From positions 1,975,946 to 2,039,945 of the forward strand of contig NC_014168.1 of the NCBI RefSeq assembly GCF_000092825.1: a stretch of DNA of 64,000 nt. The letters are read 5' to 3'. The DNA comes from Segniliparus rotundus DSM 44985. GTDB taxonomy: Bacteria > Actinomycetota > Actinomycetes > Mycobacteriales > Mycobacteriaceae. The notes below the pieces were generated by a model that saw only the letters and a program-made list of their open reading frames with translations, had not been told where the DNA came from and did no database searches. Shown piece after piece: positions 35,094 to 43,353 of the stretch (its first letter is position 1; every line of letters begins with the position of its first letter). A program made the translations under genes and the position numbers.

Positions 35094-36833
35094 TTACGAC
35101 GACTTTGCGGGGCCCGTTTCCACCGCGGTCACAGTCGGCACGATCATCGGCCTGCGCCGGTAGGCGTCCGAGACCCAGCGTCCGACCGCGCGGCGCACCG
35201 ACTGGGCGATCTGATGCGTGTCAACCTTCTTGAACTCCGCGTTGGGGCCACGCTCGGAGGCAAGTTTCGCAAGCTCCGCGACCACCAGCTCCTGTGCGGC
35301 CACGAGCGCCTTCGGATCGTCCGAGAAGCCTTTGCCCAACAAAGCGGGCGGGCTGACCGCGGCCCCGGTGGCCGAGTCCACCACGACATTGATCGCGATG
35401 AATCCGCCCTCGCCGAGGATCAACCGCTCGGAGAGGGTCGATTCCCCCACGTCGCCGACGGACAAACCATCCACGTACACGTAGCCGACAGGAACTTTGC
35501 CGACGGCTTTCGCGACCCCGCCGTGCAAGTCCACCGCGACGCCGTTCTCGGCCAGCACGACGTTCTTCTCCGGGATGCCGGTCGCTTGCGCGAGAGCGCC
35601 GTTGGCCCGCAAGTGGCGCCACTCCCCGTGCACCGGCATCGCGTTTTTGGGCCGCACCGCGTTGTAGAGGAACAACAGCTCGCCCGCCGACGCGTGGCCC
35701 GAGACGTGGACTTTCGCGTTCTGCTGGGTCACCACTTTCGCGCCGAGCCGGGTCAGTCCGTTCACCACTGCGAAAACAGAGTTCTCATTGCCGGGGATGA
35801 GCGAGGAGGCGAGGATGACAAGATCCCCGGACTGGATGCTGATGCTCTGATGATCGCCGCGCGCCATGCGGGAAAGCGCGGAAAGCGGCTCGCCCTGCGA
35901 GCCGGTCGAGATGAGCACGACTTTCGAATCCTGCAGCTCGGCCGCCTTCTCCATATTCACCACCACGCCTTGCGGAACAGTGAGATACCCGAGCTCTTGG
36001 GCGATGCGCATGTTGCGGTACATGGAGCGGCCGACATAGGCGACCTTGCGGCCGTTCGCGACAGCAACATCGATGACCTGCTGCACTCGGTGGACATGGC
36101 TGGCGAAACAGGCGACGATCACACGTTGGCCCGCCTTGCCGATGACCCGGTCGAGCACTTCGCCGATCTCACGCTCCGGCATGACGAATCCCGGCACCTC
36201 GGCGTTGGTGGAGTCCACGAGGAAAAGGTCCACGCCCGCGTCGCCCAACCGCGACATGCCCGCGAGGTCGGTGAGCTTGCCGTCGAGCGGGATCTGGTCG
36301 AGCTTGATGTCCCCGGTGTGCAGCACAACCCCGGCGGGGGTGCGGATGGCGACAGCGAGCGCGTCGGGAATGGAATGGTTGACTGTCAAGAACTCCAGGC
36401 CGAACACGTCGACTTGGCGCTGCTCGCCGCCAGTCACCTCGACGAACGTCGGCTTTTGCCGGTGCTCGCGGCACTTCGCGGCGACCAGCGCAAGAGTGAA
36501 CTTCGAGCCGATGACCGGCAGGTCGGGGCAGACGCGCAGCAAAAACGGCACCGCGCCGATATGGTCCTCGTGCCCATGGGTGAGGACAATGCCGACGATG
36601 TCTTCCGCCCGGTTCTCGATCGAAGAGAAGTCGGGAAGGATGAGATCGACTCCGGGCTGGCGGTCTTCTGGGAAAAGGACGCCGCAGTCGACGATGAGCA
36701 GTTTGCTGCCGTATTCGAAGACGGTCATGTTCCGGCCGATCTCGCCGAGACCGCCGAGAGCGGTCACCCGCAAAGCGCCGTCCGCCAACGCGGGAGGGGC
36801 CGAGAGGCTGTCGAGGATGTGCGCGTCGGTCAT
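35094..36833 (-). CDS. rnj: Ribonuclease J
   Basis: 579 residues. A zinc-dependent MBL/beta-CASP endo- and 5'-exonuclease that matures rRNA and degrades mRNA. Zinc site LTHGHEDHIGAVPFLL (about residues 84-99), beta-CASP region TGDIKLDQIPLDG, STGSQGEPLSALSRMA and VSGHASAGEL, with a C-terminal dimerisation domain. Its ATG overlaps the dapA stop by ATGA; dapA-rnj is the mycobacterial order (Rv2753c-Rv2752c). Confidence 0.95.
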   Translation of the reverse strand: MTDAHILDSLSAPPALADGALRVTALGGLGEIGRNMTVFEYGSKLLIVDCGVLFPEDRQPGVDLILPDFSSIENRAEDIVGIVLTHGHEDHIGAVPFLLRVCPDLPVIGSKFTLALVAAKCREHRQKPTFVEVTGGEQRQVDVFGLEFLTVNHSIPDALAVAIRTPAGVVLHTGDIKLDQIPLDGKLTDLAGMSRLGDAGVDLFLVDSTNAEVPGFVMPEREIGEVLDRVIGKAGQRVIVACFASHVHRVQQVIDVAVANGRKVAYVGRSMYRNMRIAQELGYLTVPQGVVVNMEKAAELQDSKVVLISTGSQGEPLSALSRMARGDHQSISIQSGDLVILASSLIPGNENSVFAVVNGLTRLGAKVVTQQNAKVHVSGHASAGELLFLYNAVRPKNAMPVHGEWRHLRANGALAQATGIPEKNVVLAENGVAVDLHGGVAKAVGKVPVGYVYVDGLSVGDVGESTLSERLILGEGGFIAINVVVDSATGAAVSPPALLGKGFSDDPKALVAAQELVVAELAKLASERGPNAEFKKVDTHQIAQSVRRAVGRWVSDAYRRRPMIVPTVTAVETGPAKSS

Positions 36834-37726
36834 TGGCGGGCGCCCACGAGCTCGAGGTCTTGCGCGAGGGCCGCGGTCTCCTCGCCGTCCAAACCGAGGA
36901 TGGGGAGCCTCGGCTCGCCGACCGGCTGGCCCAGCAGCGCCAGACCGGCCTTGGCCAAGGCGACACCGCCGTAACGTGCTTGCGCCCGCACAAGCGGCAA
37001 TATGCTGACCTGCAGTTCCCTGGCACGCGCAAGGTCGCCTTCGGCGAACGCGGTGTGCAGCTCGCGCAGTTGCTCGGGGACAAGGTGCCCGAGGACGCTC
37101 ACCACGCCGACCGCGCCGACCGCGAGCCAGGGCAAATACACCACATCATCGCCAGAATAATACTGGAGCCCGGTGGTCGCGATCAGCTCCGCGCCCGAGC
37201 CGAAATCGCCCTTCGCCTCTTTCATGGCGGCGATGTTCGGGTGCGCCGCGAGCTCCTGGAGCGTGGCCGGTTCGATCGCGAGCGCGGTCCGGTGAGGAAC
37301 GTCGTACAGCATGATCGGCGTGGTCACCGCGTCGGCGACCGCGCGGCAATGCGCCGCCAAGCCTGCCTGGGAAGGTTTGGAGTAATACGGTGTGACGACG
37401 AGAAGGCCATGAGCGCCAGCGGCTTGCGCGTCGCGCGCGGCCTGAACAGATTTCGCCGTGTCGTAGCTGCCGACCCCCTGGGTGATCTTGGCCCGGTCGC
37501 CGACTGCGGCGAGAACAGCGGAGAGCAGCTCCAACTTTTCAGCGGGCGAGGTGGTCGGCGACTCACCGGTGGTGCCGCCGAGGACCAAACCGTCCACACC
37601 TCGGGCAACAAGCCGTTCGGCGAGCGCGACACCGGCTCGCACGTCGAGTGAGCCGTCCGCCGAGAAAGGCGTCACCATGGCCACAGCGACCGTTCCGAAC
37701 AGGGGCTCTGCTGCGCTCTGTGTCAT
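36830..37726 (-). CDS. dapA: 4-hydroxy-tetrahydrodipicolinate synthase
   Basis: 298 residues. It condenses pyruvate with aspartate semialdehyde in lysine and diaminopimelate synthesis. GTTGESPTT, the tyrosine in ITQGVGSYDT, YDVPHRTALAI, and the Schiff-base lysine in IAAMKEAKGD are visible. The ATG at 37726 is chosen because MTQSAAEPLFGTVAVAM is the natural N terminus; the longer frame runs antisense through the next gene. A TAGGCT hexamer (37735-37740) lies 8 nt before the ATG, overlapping the stop of the upstream gene. M. tuberculosis carries thyX upstream here; it is absent. Confidence 0.94.
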   Translation of the reverse strand: MTQSAAEPLFGTVAVAMVTPFSADGSLDVRAGVALAERLVARGVDGLVLGGTTGESPTTSPAEKLELLSAVLAAVGDRAKITQGVGSYDTAKSVQAARDAQAAGAHGLLVVTPYYSKPSQAGLAAHCRAVADAVTTPIMLYDVPHRTALAIEPATLQELAAHPNIAAMKEAKGDFGSGAELIATTGLQYYSGDDVVYLPWLAVGAVGVVSVLGHLVPEQLRELHTAFAEGDLARARELQVSILPLVRAQARYGGVALAKAGLALLGQPVGEPRLPILGLDGEETAALAQDLELVGARQ

Positions 37727-37737
37727 GGGTGCAGAGC

Positions 37738-38934
37738 CTACCCGCGTGCCCTGAGGATCTGCTGAAGGGCTGGCGCGAGATCCCCGTTTCCGATGGCCTG
37801 GACCTGTTCGAGGCCCTGCCAACCGGCCAGTTCGGCAAGGCTCGCGGCAAGAGGCTCCGCTGTGTCGGCCGCTGTGGCGTGGTCTTCCAAAAACGCGCCT
37901 TGGACGAGCAGAACGCCCGCTCTGCGATCCGCTTTCACATCGACGCGGGCGACAAGGCGCTCGCCGCACAGGAACGGCAAAACGTAGTAGCCGTGTTCTC
38001 GTTTGTGTTTCGGCGTGTAAATCCCAATCCGGTATTGGAACCCGAAAAGACGCTCCAACCTTGGCCGGAAGAACACAAGAGGATCAAAGGGGCACAAAAG
38101 CGCCCGTGCGCCGGAAGTCCTCGGGATAGCCGTGTCCGGGGCGAGGTACGCGGTCTGGCGCCAGCCTCGCACCTGGGCCTCTTCCAACTCGCCTCTGGCG
38201 ACGAGATGGCCGAGAGCGGCCTTCGTGTCCTTGGCCTCAAGGCGGTAGTAATCGCGGATGTCTTGTTCGGTGGCGATCCCGAGCGCGGCGGCGGCGTTCG
38301 CCGCCAGCTGCGCGACTGCCTCCTCCCGAGTGAGCTGGACCTCACGGAACGCGCGGGGCACGACGTTTTCCACGAGGTCGTAATACCGTTGGAAATTGAC
38401 CCGCTTTCCGGTGGTGAGGACCCCCGCCGCGAAGAGCGCCTCGCAGACGATCTTGGTCTCGCCCCGATCCCACCACGGCCCTTTCGCGCCGTCTCGGCCG
38501 AGGCCCAAGCGGCGCTCCAGCTCGCCCGCGGTCAACGGCCCCGCCTCGTCGACGAGCGCGCAAATCTTCTGGCCCAATGCGGAACGAGCCGCGATGAGCT
38601 CTTTCTGAACGTGCCAACGGCCGTGCTGGTAGTCCTGCATGCGCCAGCGGAACGCCGGCCAATCCTCGAAGGGGATCAAGGCCGCCTCGTGCGCCCAGTA
38701 CTCGACCAAGGCGCGATGTTTCTTCGACCAGGCGAGCCTGTCCAGGGCGGCTTTGTCGTACGCGCCGACACGGCTGAAAACAGGGAGGTAATGCGCTCGC
38801 TCCAGAACGTTGACCGAGTCGAGTTGGAGGAGCCTCGTCCGGGCGAGCGCCTTTCGGATCGTGGCGGCGCCGCCGGTGAAGCCCTGCGCTCGCAGAGCGA
38901 GCCTTCGCGCCTGGCCAATGGTCAGGGTCGCCAT
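37738..38934 (-). CDS. YcaQ-like winged-helix DNA glycosylase family protein
   Basis: 398 residues. The HTH_42/YcaQ family has tandem winged helices and unhooks DNA interstrand crosslinks. The N terminus ATLTIGQARRLALRAQGF, LLQLDSVNVLERAHYLPVFSRVG and the WAHEAALIP region, which includes the QxQ/QxD-type active-site area, are characteristic; the C-terminal part has DVKADRRAGVLLVQGAF. The ATG at 38934 starts 1 nt after the folA stop, so the pair is likely co-transcribed. The biochemical role is assigned by family only. Confidence 0.8.
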   Translation of the reverse strand: MATLTIGQARRLALRAQGFTGGAATIRKALARTRLLQLDSVNVLERAHYLPVFSRVGAYDKAALDRLAWSKKHRALVEYWAHEAALIPFEDWPAFRWRMQDYQHGRWHVQKELIAARSALGQKICALVDEAGPLTAGELERRLGLGRDGAKGPWWDRGETKIVCEALFAAGVLTTGKRVNFQRYYDLVENVVPRAFREVQLTREEAVAQLAANAAAALGIATEQDIRDYYRLEAKDTKAALGHLVARGELEEAQVRGWRQTAYLAPDTAIPRTSGARALLCPFDPLVFFRPRLERLFGFQYRIGIYTPKHKREHGYYVLPFLCGERLVARVDVKADRRAGVLLVQGAFLEDHATAADTAEPLAASLAELAGWQGLEQVQAIGNGDLAPALQQILRARG

Positions 38935-38935
38935 G

Positions 38936-39424
38936 TCAGGCTCTGCGGAAGGTGGTGAAGCGATACCGCAGCCCCGACTCGGAGCGCTGCCAGGGGCCTT
39001 CTGCGGCGACCCGCCAGCCCACGCCGAGCTGAGGGGCGTACACATCGCCTTCGACTTCGAAGTCCACCTCGGTGATCTCGGCGATCGCAGCGAGATGCAC
39101 AGCCTTGGCGTAGACCTCCCCCCCGCCGATGACCCAGACTGTCTCCCCCGCCCGGCCCGGAGCGGTCGCAGTGACGACGTCATGCGCGACCTGCGCGCCT
39201 TGGGCGGTGTAACCCCGGTCCCTGGAGAGCACCACATTGGTCCGTTCGGGCAACGGGCGGAACCGCGCGGGCAGCGAGTCCCAGGTCTTGCGGCCCATGA
39301 CCACCGTGTGTCCGACCGTGAGCTGGCGAAACCTGCGCATGTCCTCGGGGATCGACCACGGCAGCTCGCCATCAATGCCGATCACCCCGTTGCGCCCCTG
39401 CGCCCAAAGAACACCGACCGCCAT
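38936..39424 (-). CDS. folA: Dihydrofolate reductase
   Basis: 162 residues. NADPH-dependent reduction of dihydrofolate, needed to recycle the folate oxidised by ThyA. LWAQGRNGVIGIDGELPW, the acidic residue in SIPEDMRRF, MGRKTWDSLP and WVIGGGEVYAKA are all present. It begins 2 nt after the thyA stop, forming thyA-folA as in M. tuberculosis (Rv2764c-Rv2763c). The longer frame to 39928 is a shadow of thyA. Confidence 0.95.
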   Translation of the reverse strand: MAVGVLWAQGRNGVIGIDGELPWSIPEDMRRFRQLTVGHTVVMGRKTWDSLPARFRPLPERTNVVLSRDRGYTAQGAQVAHDVVTATAPGRAGETVWVIGGGEVYAKAVHLAAIAEITEVDFEVEGDVYAPQLGVGWRVAAEGPWQRSESGLRYRFTTFRRA

Positions 39425-39426
39425 CG

Positions 39427-40239
39427 CTAGACCGCCACCGGAGCCTTGATCGCGGGGTGCGACCGGTAGTCGACGATCTGAATGTCCTCGTACTCGTACT
39501 CGAAGACCGAAGGGCGTTGCCGCAGCTCGAGCCTCGGATACGGGTACGGGGTCCGGGCGATCTGCTCGCGCGCCTGATCGAGATGGTTGCGGTACAAGTG
39601 GCAGTCTCCCCCGGTCCAAACGAAATCTCCGACGTGCAGGCCCGCCTGTTGGGCCATCATGTGCGTGAGGAGCGCGTAGCTCGCGATGTTGAACGGAACG
39701 CCGAGGAAAAGGTCGGCGCTGCGCTGGTACAGCTGGCAGGAGAGTTTCCCGTCCGCGACATAGAACTGGAAGAGGATGTGGCAGGGCGCGAGGGCCATTT
39801 TCGAAAGCTCCCCGACGTTCCACGCGGAGACGACGATCCGCCGGGAATGCGGGTCTGAGCGCAAAAGCCGCACGGCCTGGTCGATCTGATCCACGACCTC
39901 GCCGTCCGGCGTGGGCCAGCTGCGCCACTGCGCCCCGTAGACCGGGCCCAGGCTGCCGTCCTCACGCGCCCATTCGTCCCAGATCGTCACGCCGCGCTCT
40001 TGGAGCCACCGGACGTTCGTGTCGCCGCGCAAAAACCACAAGAGCTCGTGAACGATCGACTTCAGATGCACCTTCTTCGTCGTCACCAGCGGAAAACCCT
40101 TCGCGAGGTCGTAGCGCAGCTGATGGCCGAAAAGACTGAGCGTGCCCGTCCCGGTGCGATCAGGACGTTCAGCCCCCCGCTCCAACACCAGCCGCAGAAG
40201 GTCTTCGTACGGCGTGGGAACCCCGGGCGTGTTTGTCAT
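39427..40239 (-). CDS. thyA: Thymidylate synthase ThyA
   Basis: 270 residues. It methylates dUMP with methylene-tetrahydrofolate. The catalytic Cys is in [52 protein letters not shown] and HLYRNHLDQ are conserved. A TACATT hexamer ends 6 nt before the ATG, a leaderless promoter for thyA-folA and perhaps the YcaQ-like gene. No thyX is seen in the window. Confidence 0.96.
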   Translation of the reverse strand: MTNTPGVPTPYEDLLRLVLERGAERPDRTGTGTLSLFGHQLRYDLAKGFPLVTTKKVHLKSIVHELLWFLRGDTNVRWLQERGVTIWDEWAREDGSLGPVYGAQWRSWPTPDGEVVDQIDQAVRLLRSDPHSRRIVVSAWNVGELSKMALAPCHILFQFYVADGKLSCQLYQRSADLFLGVPFNIASYALLTHMMAQQAGLHVGDFVWTGGDCHLYRNHLDQAREQIARTPYPYPRLELRQRPSVFEYEYEDIQIVDYRSHPAIKAPVAV

Positions 40240-40245
40240 ACGTCC

Positions 40246-40251
40246 AATGTA
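40246..40251 (-). promoter_or_regulatory. -10 element for leaderless thyA
   Basis: TACATT on the minus strand, 6 nt from the ATG at 40239. Confidence 0.55.
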
Positions 40252-40275
40252 AACGAGAGGTCCGACAACGAAACG

Positions 40276-40740
40276 TCAGCGCATGAGACTGGCGGCCACA
40301 GCGGCCCCGAGCTCGTAACACGCCTCCCGAGCTGTGGAGTCCGGCGCGCCCGTGAGCTCCAAAGGGGCGGCGGTCTGCGCCAGCCCCATGCCGCCCGCGA
40401 GTTTGAGCACCGCGCGGACCGCTCCCCCGGTGTCGTCGGAGCCGTGCGCCCACAGGCCGAACCCACGCCCCGCCACCGCGTCGAGGCACGGGTAATAGAC
40501 CGTGTCGAAGAAATGCTTCAACGCCCCGGACATGTAGCCGAAGTTGGCCGTGGTGCCGAAAAGGTAGCCGTCGGCCGACAACATGTCGAAGGCCGTGGCC
40601 GACAACGCTGGCACAGCGCGGACCTGGACCCCTTCGATCTCCGGGTCTTTGGCGCCCGCCAGCACCTTTTCGAAGATCTCCCTGGTCGCTGGCGACGGAG
40701 TGTGGTGGACGACCAACAAGGTCTTGGGGCCGTCAGGCAC
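40276..40740 (-). CDS. Flavodoxin-fold NAD(P)H-dependent reductase-like protein (Rv2771c-like)
   Basis: 154 residues. The start LLVVHHTPSPATREIFEKVLAGA resembles the phosphate-binding loop of flavodoxin-like reductases, and FGTTANFGYMSGALKHFFDTVYYPCL the flavin-ring loop of the WrbA/FMN-reductase group. The GTG at 40740 overlaps the upstream gene by 8 nt, which decides the start. It ends the dapB-membrane protein-flavoprotein series, matching Rv2773c-Rv2771c. Substrate unknown. Confidence 0.75.
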   Translation of the reverse strand: MPDGPKTLLVVHHTPSPATREIFEKVLAGAKDPEIEGVQVRAVPALSATAFDMLSADGYLFGTTANFGYMSGALKHFFDTVYYPCLDAVAGRGFGLWAHGSDDTGGAVRAVLKLAGGMGLAQTAAPLELTGAPDSTAREACYELGAAVAASLMR

Positions 40741-41203
40741 GGGCGCGCTCCTCCCGTTCCAGGTCGACGGCGCGGCGCATCGAAGCCCGCGCCGCGCTCC
40801 GCCGCCCCGCGGTGTCCTGCCCCCGCGCGAGCCGATACCAGGACTGCCACTCATCGGGCCGCCGCTCCACGGCGTCTTGCAGCTGCGCCACGAGTGTTTC
40901 GCCCGCTTCAGCGGTGAGCTTGCCCGACGGCGTGCGCGGCACGTTCGACACATCCAGCTCCTGGCCGCACTCGCGCATGGCCGAAGCGAGCCGTTGGTGG
41001 GCCATCGCCTCGCGCAAGGTCGCGACCACCAGCCACAGCCCGAGAACCGCGAGCAGCAGCACTCCGAAGGCGAGCATGCCCGCGACAGCGCCGCCGTTGC
41101 GCCAGAGCAAGACCGAGCGCCACGCCATGACGGCGAGATAGCCGACGAGGAAGACCGTGACGAGCAAAGCCCCCCAGATCGTCTTGCGGCCAGAGCTGCC
41201 CAT
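40733..41203 (-). CDS. Two-span membrane protein with cytoplasmic tail (Rv2772c-like)
   Basis: 156 residues. Two hydrophobic segments (about 10-32 and 40-63) are followed by a soluble region with TPR-like helices, ending RPDEWQSWYRLARGQDTAGRRSAARASMRRAVDL. It starts 1 nt after the dapB stop and overlaps the next gene, so dapB and its two followers are one operon. Function unknown. Confidence 0.78.
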   Translation of the reverse strand: MGSSGRKTIWGALLVTVFLVGYLAVMAWRSVLLWRNGGAVAGMLAFGVLLLAVLGLWLVVATLREAMAHQRLASAMRECGQELDVSNVPRTPSGKLTAEAGETLVAQLQDAVERRPDEWQSWYRLARGQDTAGRRSAARASMRRAVDLEREERARA

Positions 41204-41204
41204 C

Positions 41205-41972
41205 TCAGAGCCCGAGCAGGGGGGCGAGGCCGAGCGTGAGCCCCGGCCTGGCTGGAATCGCTTTGGCGGCGGCGAGCACGCCGGGGCCGTACGCGGCGCG
41301 GTCGACGCAGTCCGCCCGGATGACGAGCGTCTCGCCCGGATTGCCGAACAGGATCTCCTCATGCGCGAGATAGCCGGACATGCGCACCGAGTGGACAGGC
41401 ACGCCGTCCACATCCGCCCCTCTGGATCCGGGCACAGCGTGCGTGGTGGCGTCCGGGGCGGGCGGGACGGCGGCTTCGGCCCGGCGCCGCGCGATCACCT
41501 GCGCGGTGTGCGTGGCGGTCCCGGACGGGGCGTCCACCTTTTTCGGGTGGTGCATCTCGATCACTTCGACCGACTCGAAGAACCGTGCGGCCTGCTCGGC
41601 GAGGTGCACGGCGAGCACAGTGCCGAGGGCGAAGTTCGGAATCACCGCGACGCCCACCGAGGGCTGGCGCGCCAGCGCGTCCCGGATCTCGTCGTGGTGC
41701 CCCGGGGTGAGCCCGGAGGTGCCGACCACGGCATGCAGGCCGTGGGCAACGCTGAACAAGGTGTTGCCGAGCGCCGAGTCCGGGTGGGTGAAGTCGACGA
41801 CGACCTGCGCCCGCGCCTCGACGAGGCTCTCCAACGGGTCGTCTTTGTCCAACGCCGCGACGAGCTCGACCCCGGGGGCTTGGCTCAAGATCGGGACCAA
41901 GGTGCTGCCGACCCTGCCGAGGGCTCCGAGCAGGCCGACCCGCAGGGTGTCTGATTGCGTGCTGTGTGTCAT
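41205..41972 (-). CDS. dapB: 4-hydroxy-tetrahydrodipicolinate reductase
   Basis: 255 residues. The second enzyme of the diaminopimelate branch after DapA. NAD(P) motif VGLLGALGRVGSTLV, VVDFTHPDSALGN, GTSGLTPGHHDEI, catalytic EMHHPKKVDAPSGTA with the His pair and Lys. The ATG at 41972 opens MTHSTQSDTLRVGLLG; longer frames are non-coding. A TAAGGT hexamer lies 8 nt upstream (41981-41986). dapA is in a separate operon 4 kb away. Confidence 0.95.
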   Translation of the reverse strand: MTHSTQSDTLRVGLLGALGRVGSTLVPILSQAPGVELVAALDKDDPLESLVEARAQVVVDFTHPDSALGNTLFSVAHGLHAVVGTSGLTPGHHDEIRDALARQPSVGVAVIPNFALGTVLAVHLAEQAARFFESVEVIEMHHPKKVDAPSGTATHTAQVIARRRAEAAVPPAPDATTHAVPGSRGADVDGVPVHSVRMSGYLAHEEILFGNPGETLVIRADCVDRAAYGPGVLAAAKAIPARPGLTLGLAPLLGL

Positions 41973-42065
41973 CAACCTCAACCTTAGTCTTCGAACGACG
42001 CGGCCTTGCGCTAGGCTCAGACGCCTGTGTTGCTTGGATAACAAGAACCTTGGGAAGGAAGACTC

Positions 42066-42536
42066 ATGCGTCGCAGATCGGCCGGTGCTGTCATCGCCTT
42101 GCTCGCCGCCTGGCCGATGTGCGCCCCCGGCGCGCGAGCGGACGCTCCCGCGTTCCCCGACCTCGACGGTTACCAGTGGACCTCCCCCGACTGGTTCTTC
42201 CGGCACGGTTCGCGCCCGATGACCGCGGAATTCTCCACTCCCGACGGGCTGTACTGCTGGGTGAGCTGGTACATGGAGCTGCGCTACGGCTGCGACGGGC
42301 AACTGCCCGGAGCGCCGGCGGGCGCGAACAGCGTGCGCGTGCAGCGCGGCAAGCCCGGACAGTTCCTCACCGCCGCGTCGCACGACATACCGGGCTCCCC
42401 GGCCATGGCGCTGGAGCCGAACCATTACTTCAACGACGCCGGAGCAGTGTGCCTGGTGGACGACGAGGGCATGACCGCCTGCGGCTACGGAGACCACGGG
42501 TTCATTTTGCGGCCCTCGGGCTCTGTCGCCTGGTGA
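42066..42536 (+). CDS. Small secreted protein of unknown function
   Basis: 156 residues. A signal peptide (about 1-25, ending ARA) precedes a mature domain with four cysteines (Cys in LYCWVS, YGCDGQ, AVCLVD and TACGYG), suggesting two disulphides outside the membrane. The pattern resembles small mycobacterial and nocardial exported proteins with no assigned role. A GGGAAGGAAGA ribosome site precedes the ATG and TAGGCT (42013-42018) is a good -10. Confidence 0.7.
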   Translation: MRRRSAGAVIALLAAWPMCAPGARADAPAFPDLDGYQWTSPDWFFRHGSRPMTAEFSTPDGLYCWVSWYMELRYGCDGQLPGAPAGANSVRVQRGKPGQFLTAASHDIPGSPAMALEPNHYFNDAGAVCLVDDEGMTACGYGDHGFILRPSGSVAW

Positions 42537-42602
42537 ACAAACAGCCCGAACCGTTAGGAACACGGGCGCTTGGGCGCTGTCGCGTCCCTCTCATCAGCCC
42601 GT

Positions 42603-42923
42603 TCAGAACCCCTGGCGAGTGGTCACCACGGCAGCCCACGCGGGCGCCCGGCCGTCGGCCTCGAGTTTGCGCCATTCGGTGAGCTGGATGAAATCCCTGT
42701 CCTGGTTCAACGCGGCCACCGCTGGGACAAGCCCGAAGCCGTCCACCTTGATCGCGTACTTCGCCCGGCCCGCGACGCGAATCGCGGCGGAACTCGTCAA
42801 ACCGGGCAAGGAGTCGGCCGGGAGGAACAGCACCCACGCGCCGAAGTCCTCGAACAATTCGTCCTCGAACACCACTGCGTAGAGAAGATCCTCTCCGAGA
42901 GGTGGGATGCCGTCTTGAATCAC
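42603..42923 (-). CDS. Small hypothetical protein
   Basis: About 106 residues from the GTG at 42923. I prefer this start to the ATG at 42950 because a TACTAT hexamer (42930-42935, minus strand) ends 6 nt before it, the spacing found at many genes here. The sequence (EDELFEDFGAWVLFLPADSLP, then VAGRAKYAIKVDGFGLVPAVAALNQ) is compact and soluble, with no motif I recognise. The stop is 66 nt from the secreted protein gene, on the opposite strand. Confidence 0.5.
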   Translation of the reverse strand: MIQDGIPPLGEDLLYAVVFEDELFEDFGAWVLFLPADSLPGLTSSAAIRVAGRAKYAIKVDGFGLVPAVAALNQDRDFIQLTEWRKLEADGRAPAWAAVVTTRQGF

Positions 42924-42929
42924 CGAACG

Positions 42930-42935
42930 ATAGTA
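42930..42935 (-). promoter_or_regulatory. -10 element of the small hypothetical gene
   Basis: TACTAT on the minus strand, 6 nt from the GTG at 42923. Confidence 0.4.
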
Positions 42936-42988
42936 TCCGCATATCCTCATTTGACCCGCACGTTGCGTGATGGCGCACAGTTGGAGCT

Positions 42989-43190
42989 GTGGACGAGCGC
43001 GCCGTCGGCGAGGTCGCCGAGATCGCGCGCGTCACGGTGCGGACATCACACCACTACGAGGCAATCGGGCTGCTCATGCGGAGCGGGCGGAGCTCCGCGG
43101 GCTACCGGCGGCACTCGGCCACAGATCTGACGCGCCCGCACCAGATCTTGTTCTATCGGACGCTGGGTTTCGGGCTGGGGGAAATCAGCA
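42989..43190 (+). pseudogene. Decayed MerR/TipA-type regulator fragment
   Basis: A GTG opens 67 residues matching a MerR DNA-binding domain (VGEVAEIARVTVRTSHHYEAIGLL, SGRSSAGYRRHSATDL, QILFYRTLGFGLGEI). Conserved positions are damaged (a leucine replaced in SHHY, Pro in DLTRPHQ). After EI the frame turns into Arg-rich nonsense, and the DNA ends in the pnp terminator, with no ligand-binding domain in any frame. The 43190-43304 stretch holds only remnants. Confidence 0.65.
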
Positions 43191-43304
43191 CCACCTCGCT
43201 GATCCGCGCTCTCTGGAGGAGGAGAGCCGGCAACCGGGCCTCGCCCGACACATGCGCGACGCGATCAAAGCGGACGCGCGACTGGCGGATAATCCGCCGC
43301 GAAG

Positions 43305-43340
43305 GAAGAGGGCCCCGACCAGTCGGTCGGGGCCCTCTTC
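43305..43340 (-). terminator. Terminator of pnp
   Basis: A perfect 16-bp stem (43305-43320 with 43325-43340) and AGTC loop, 14 nt past the pnp stop. No T-tract. Confidence 0.8.
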
Positions 43341-43353
43341 TCCGTGCGGACGC

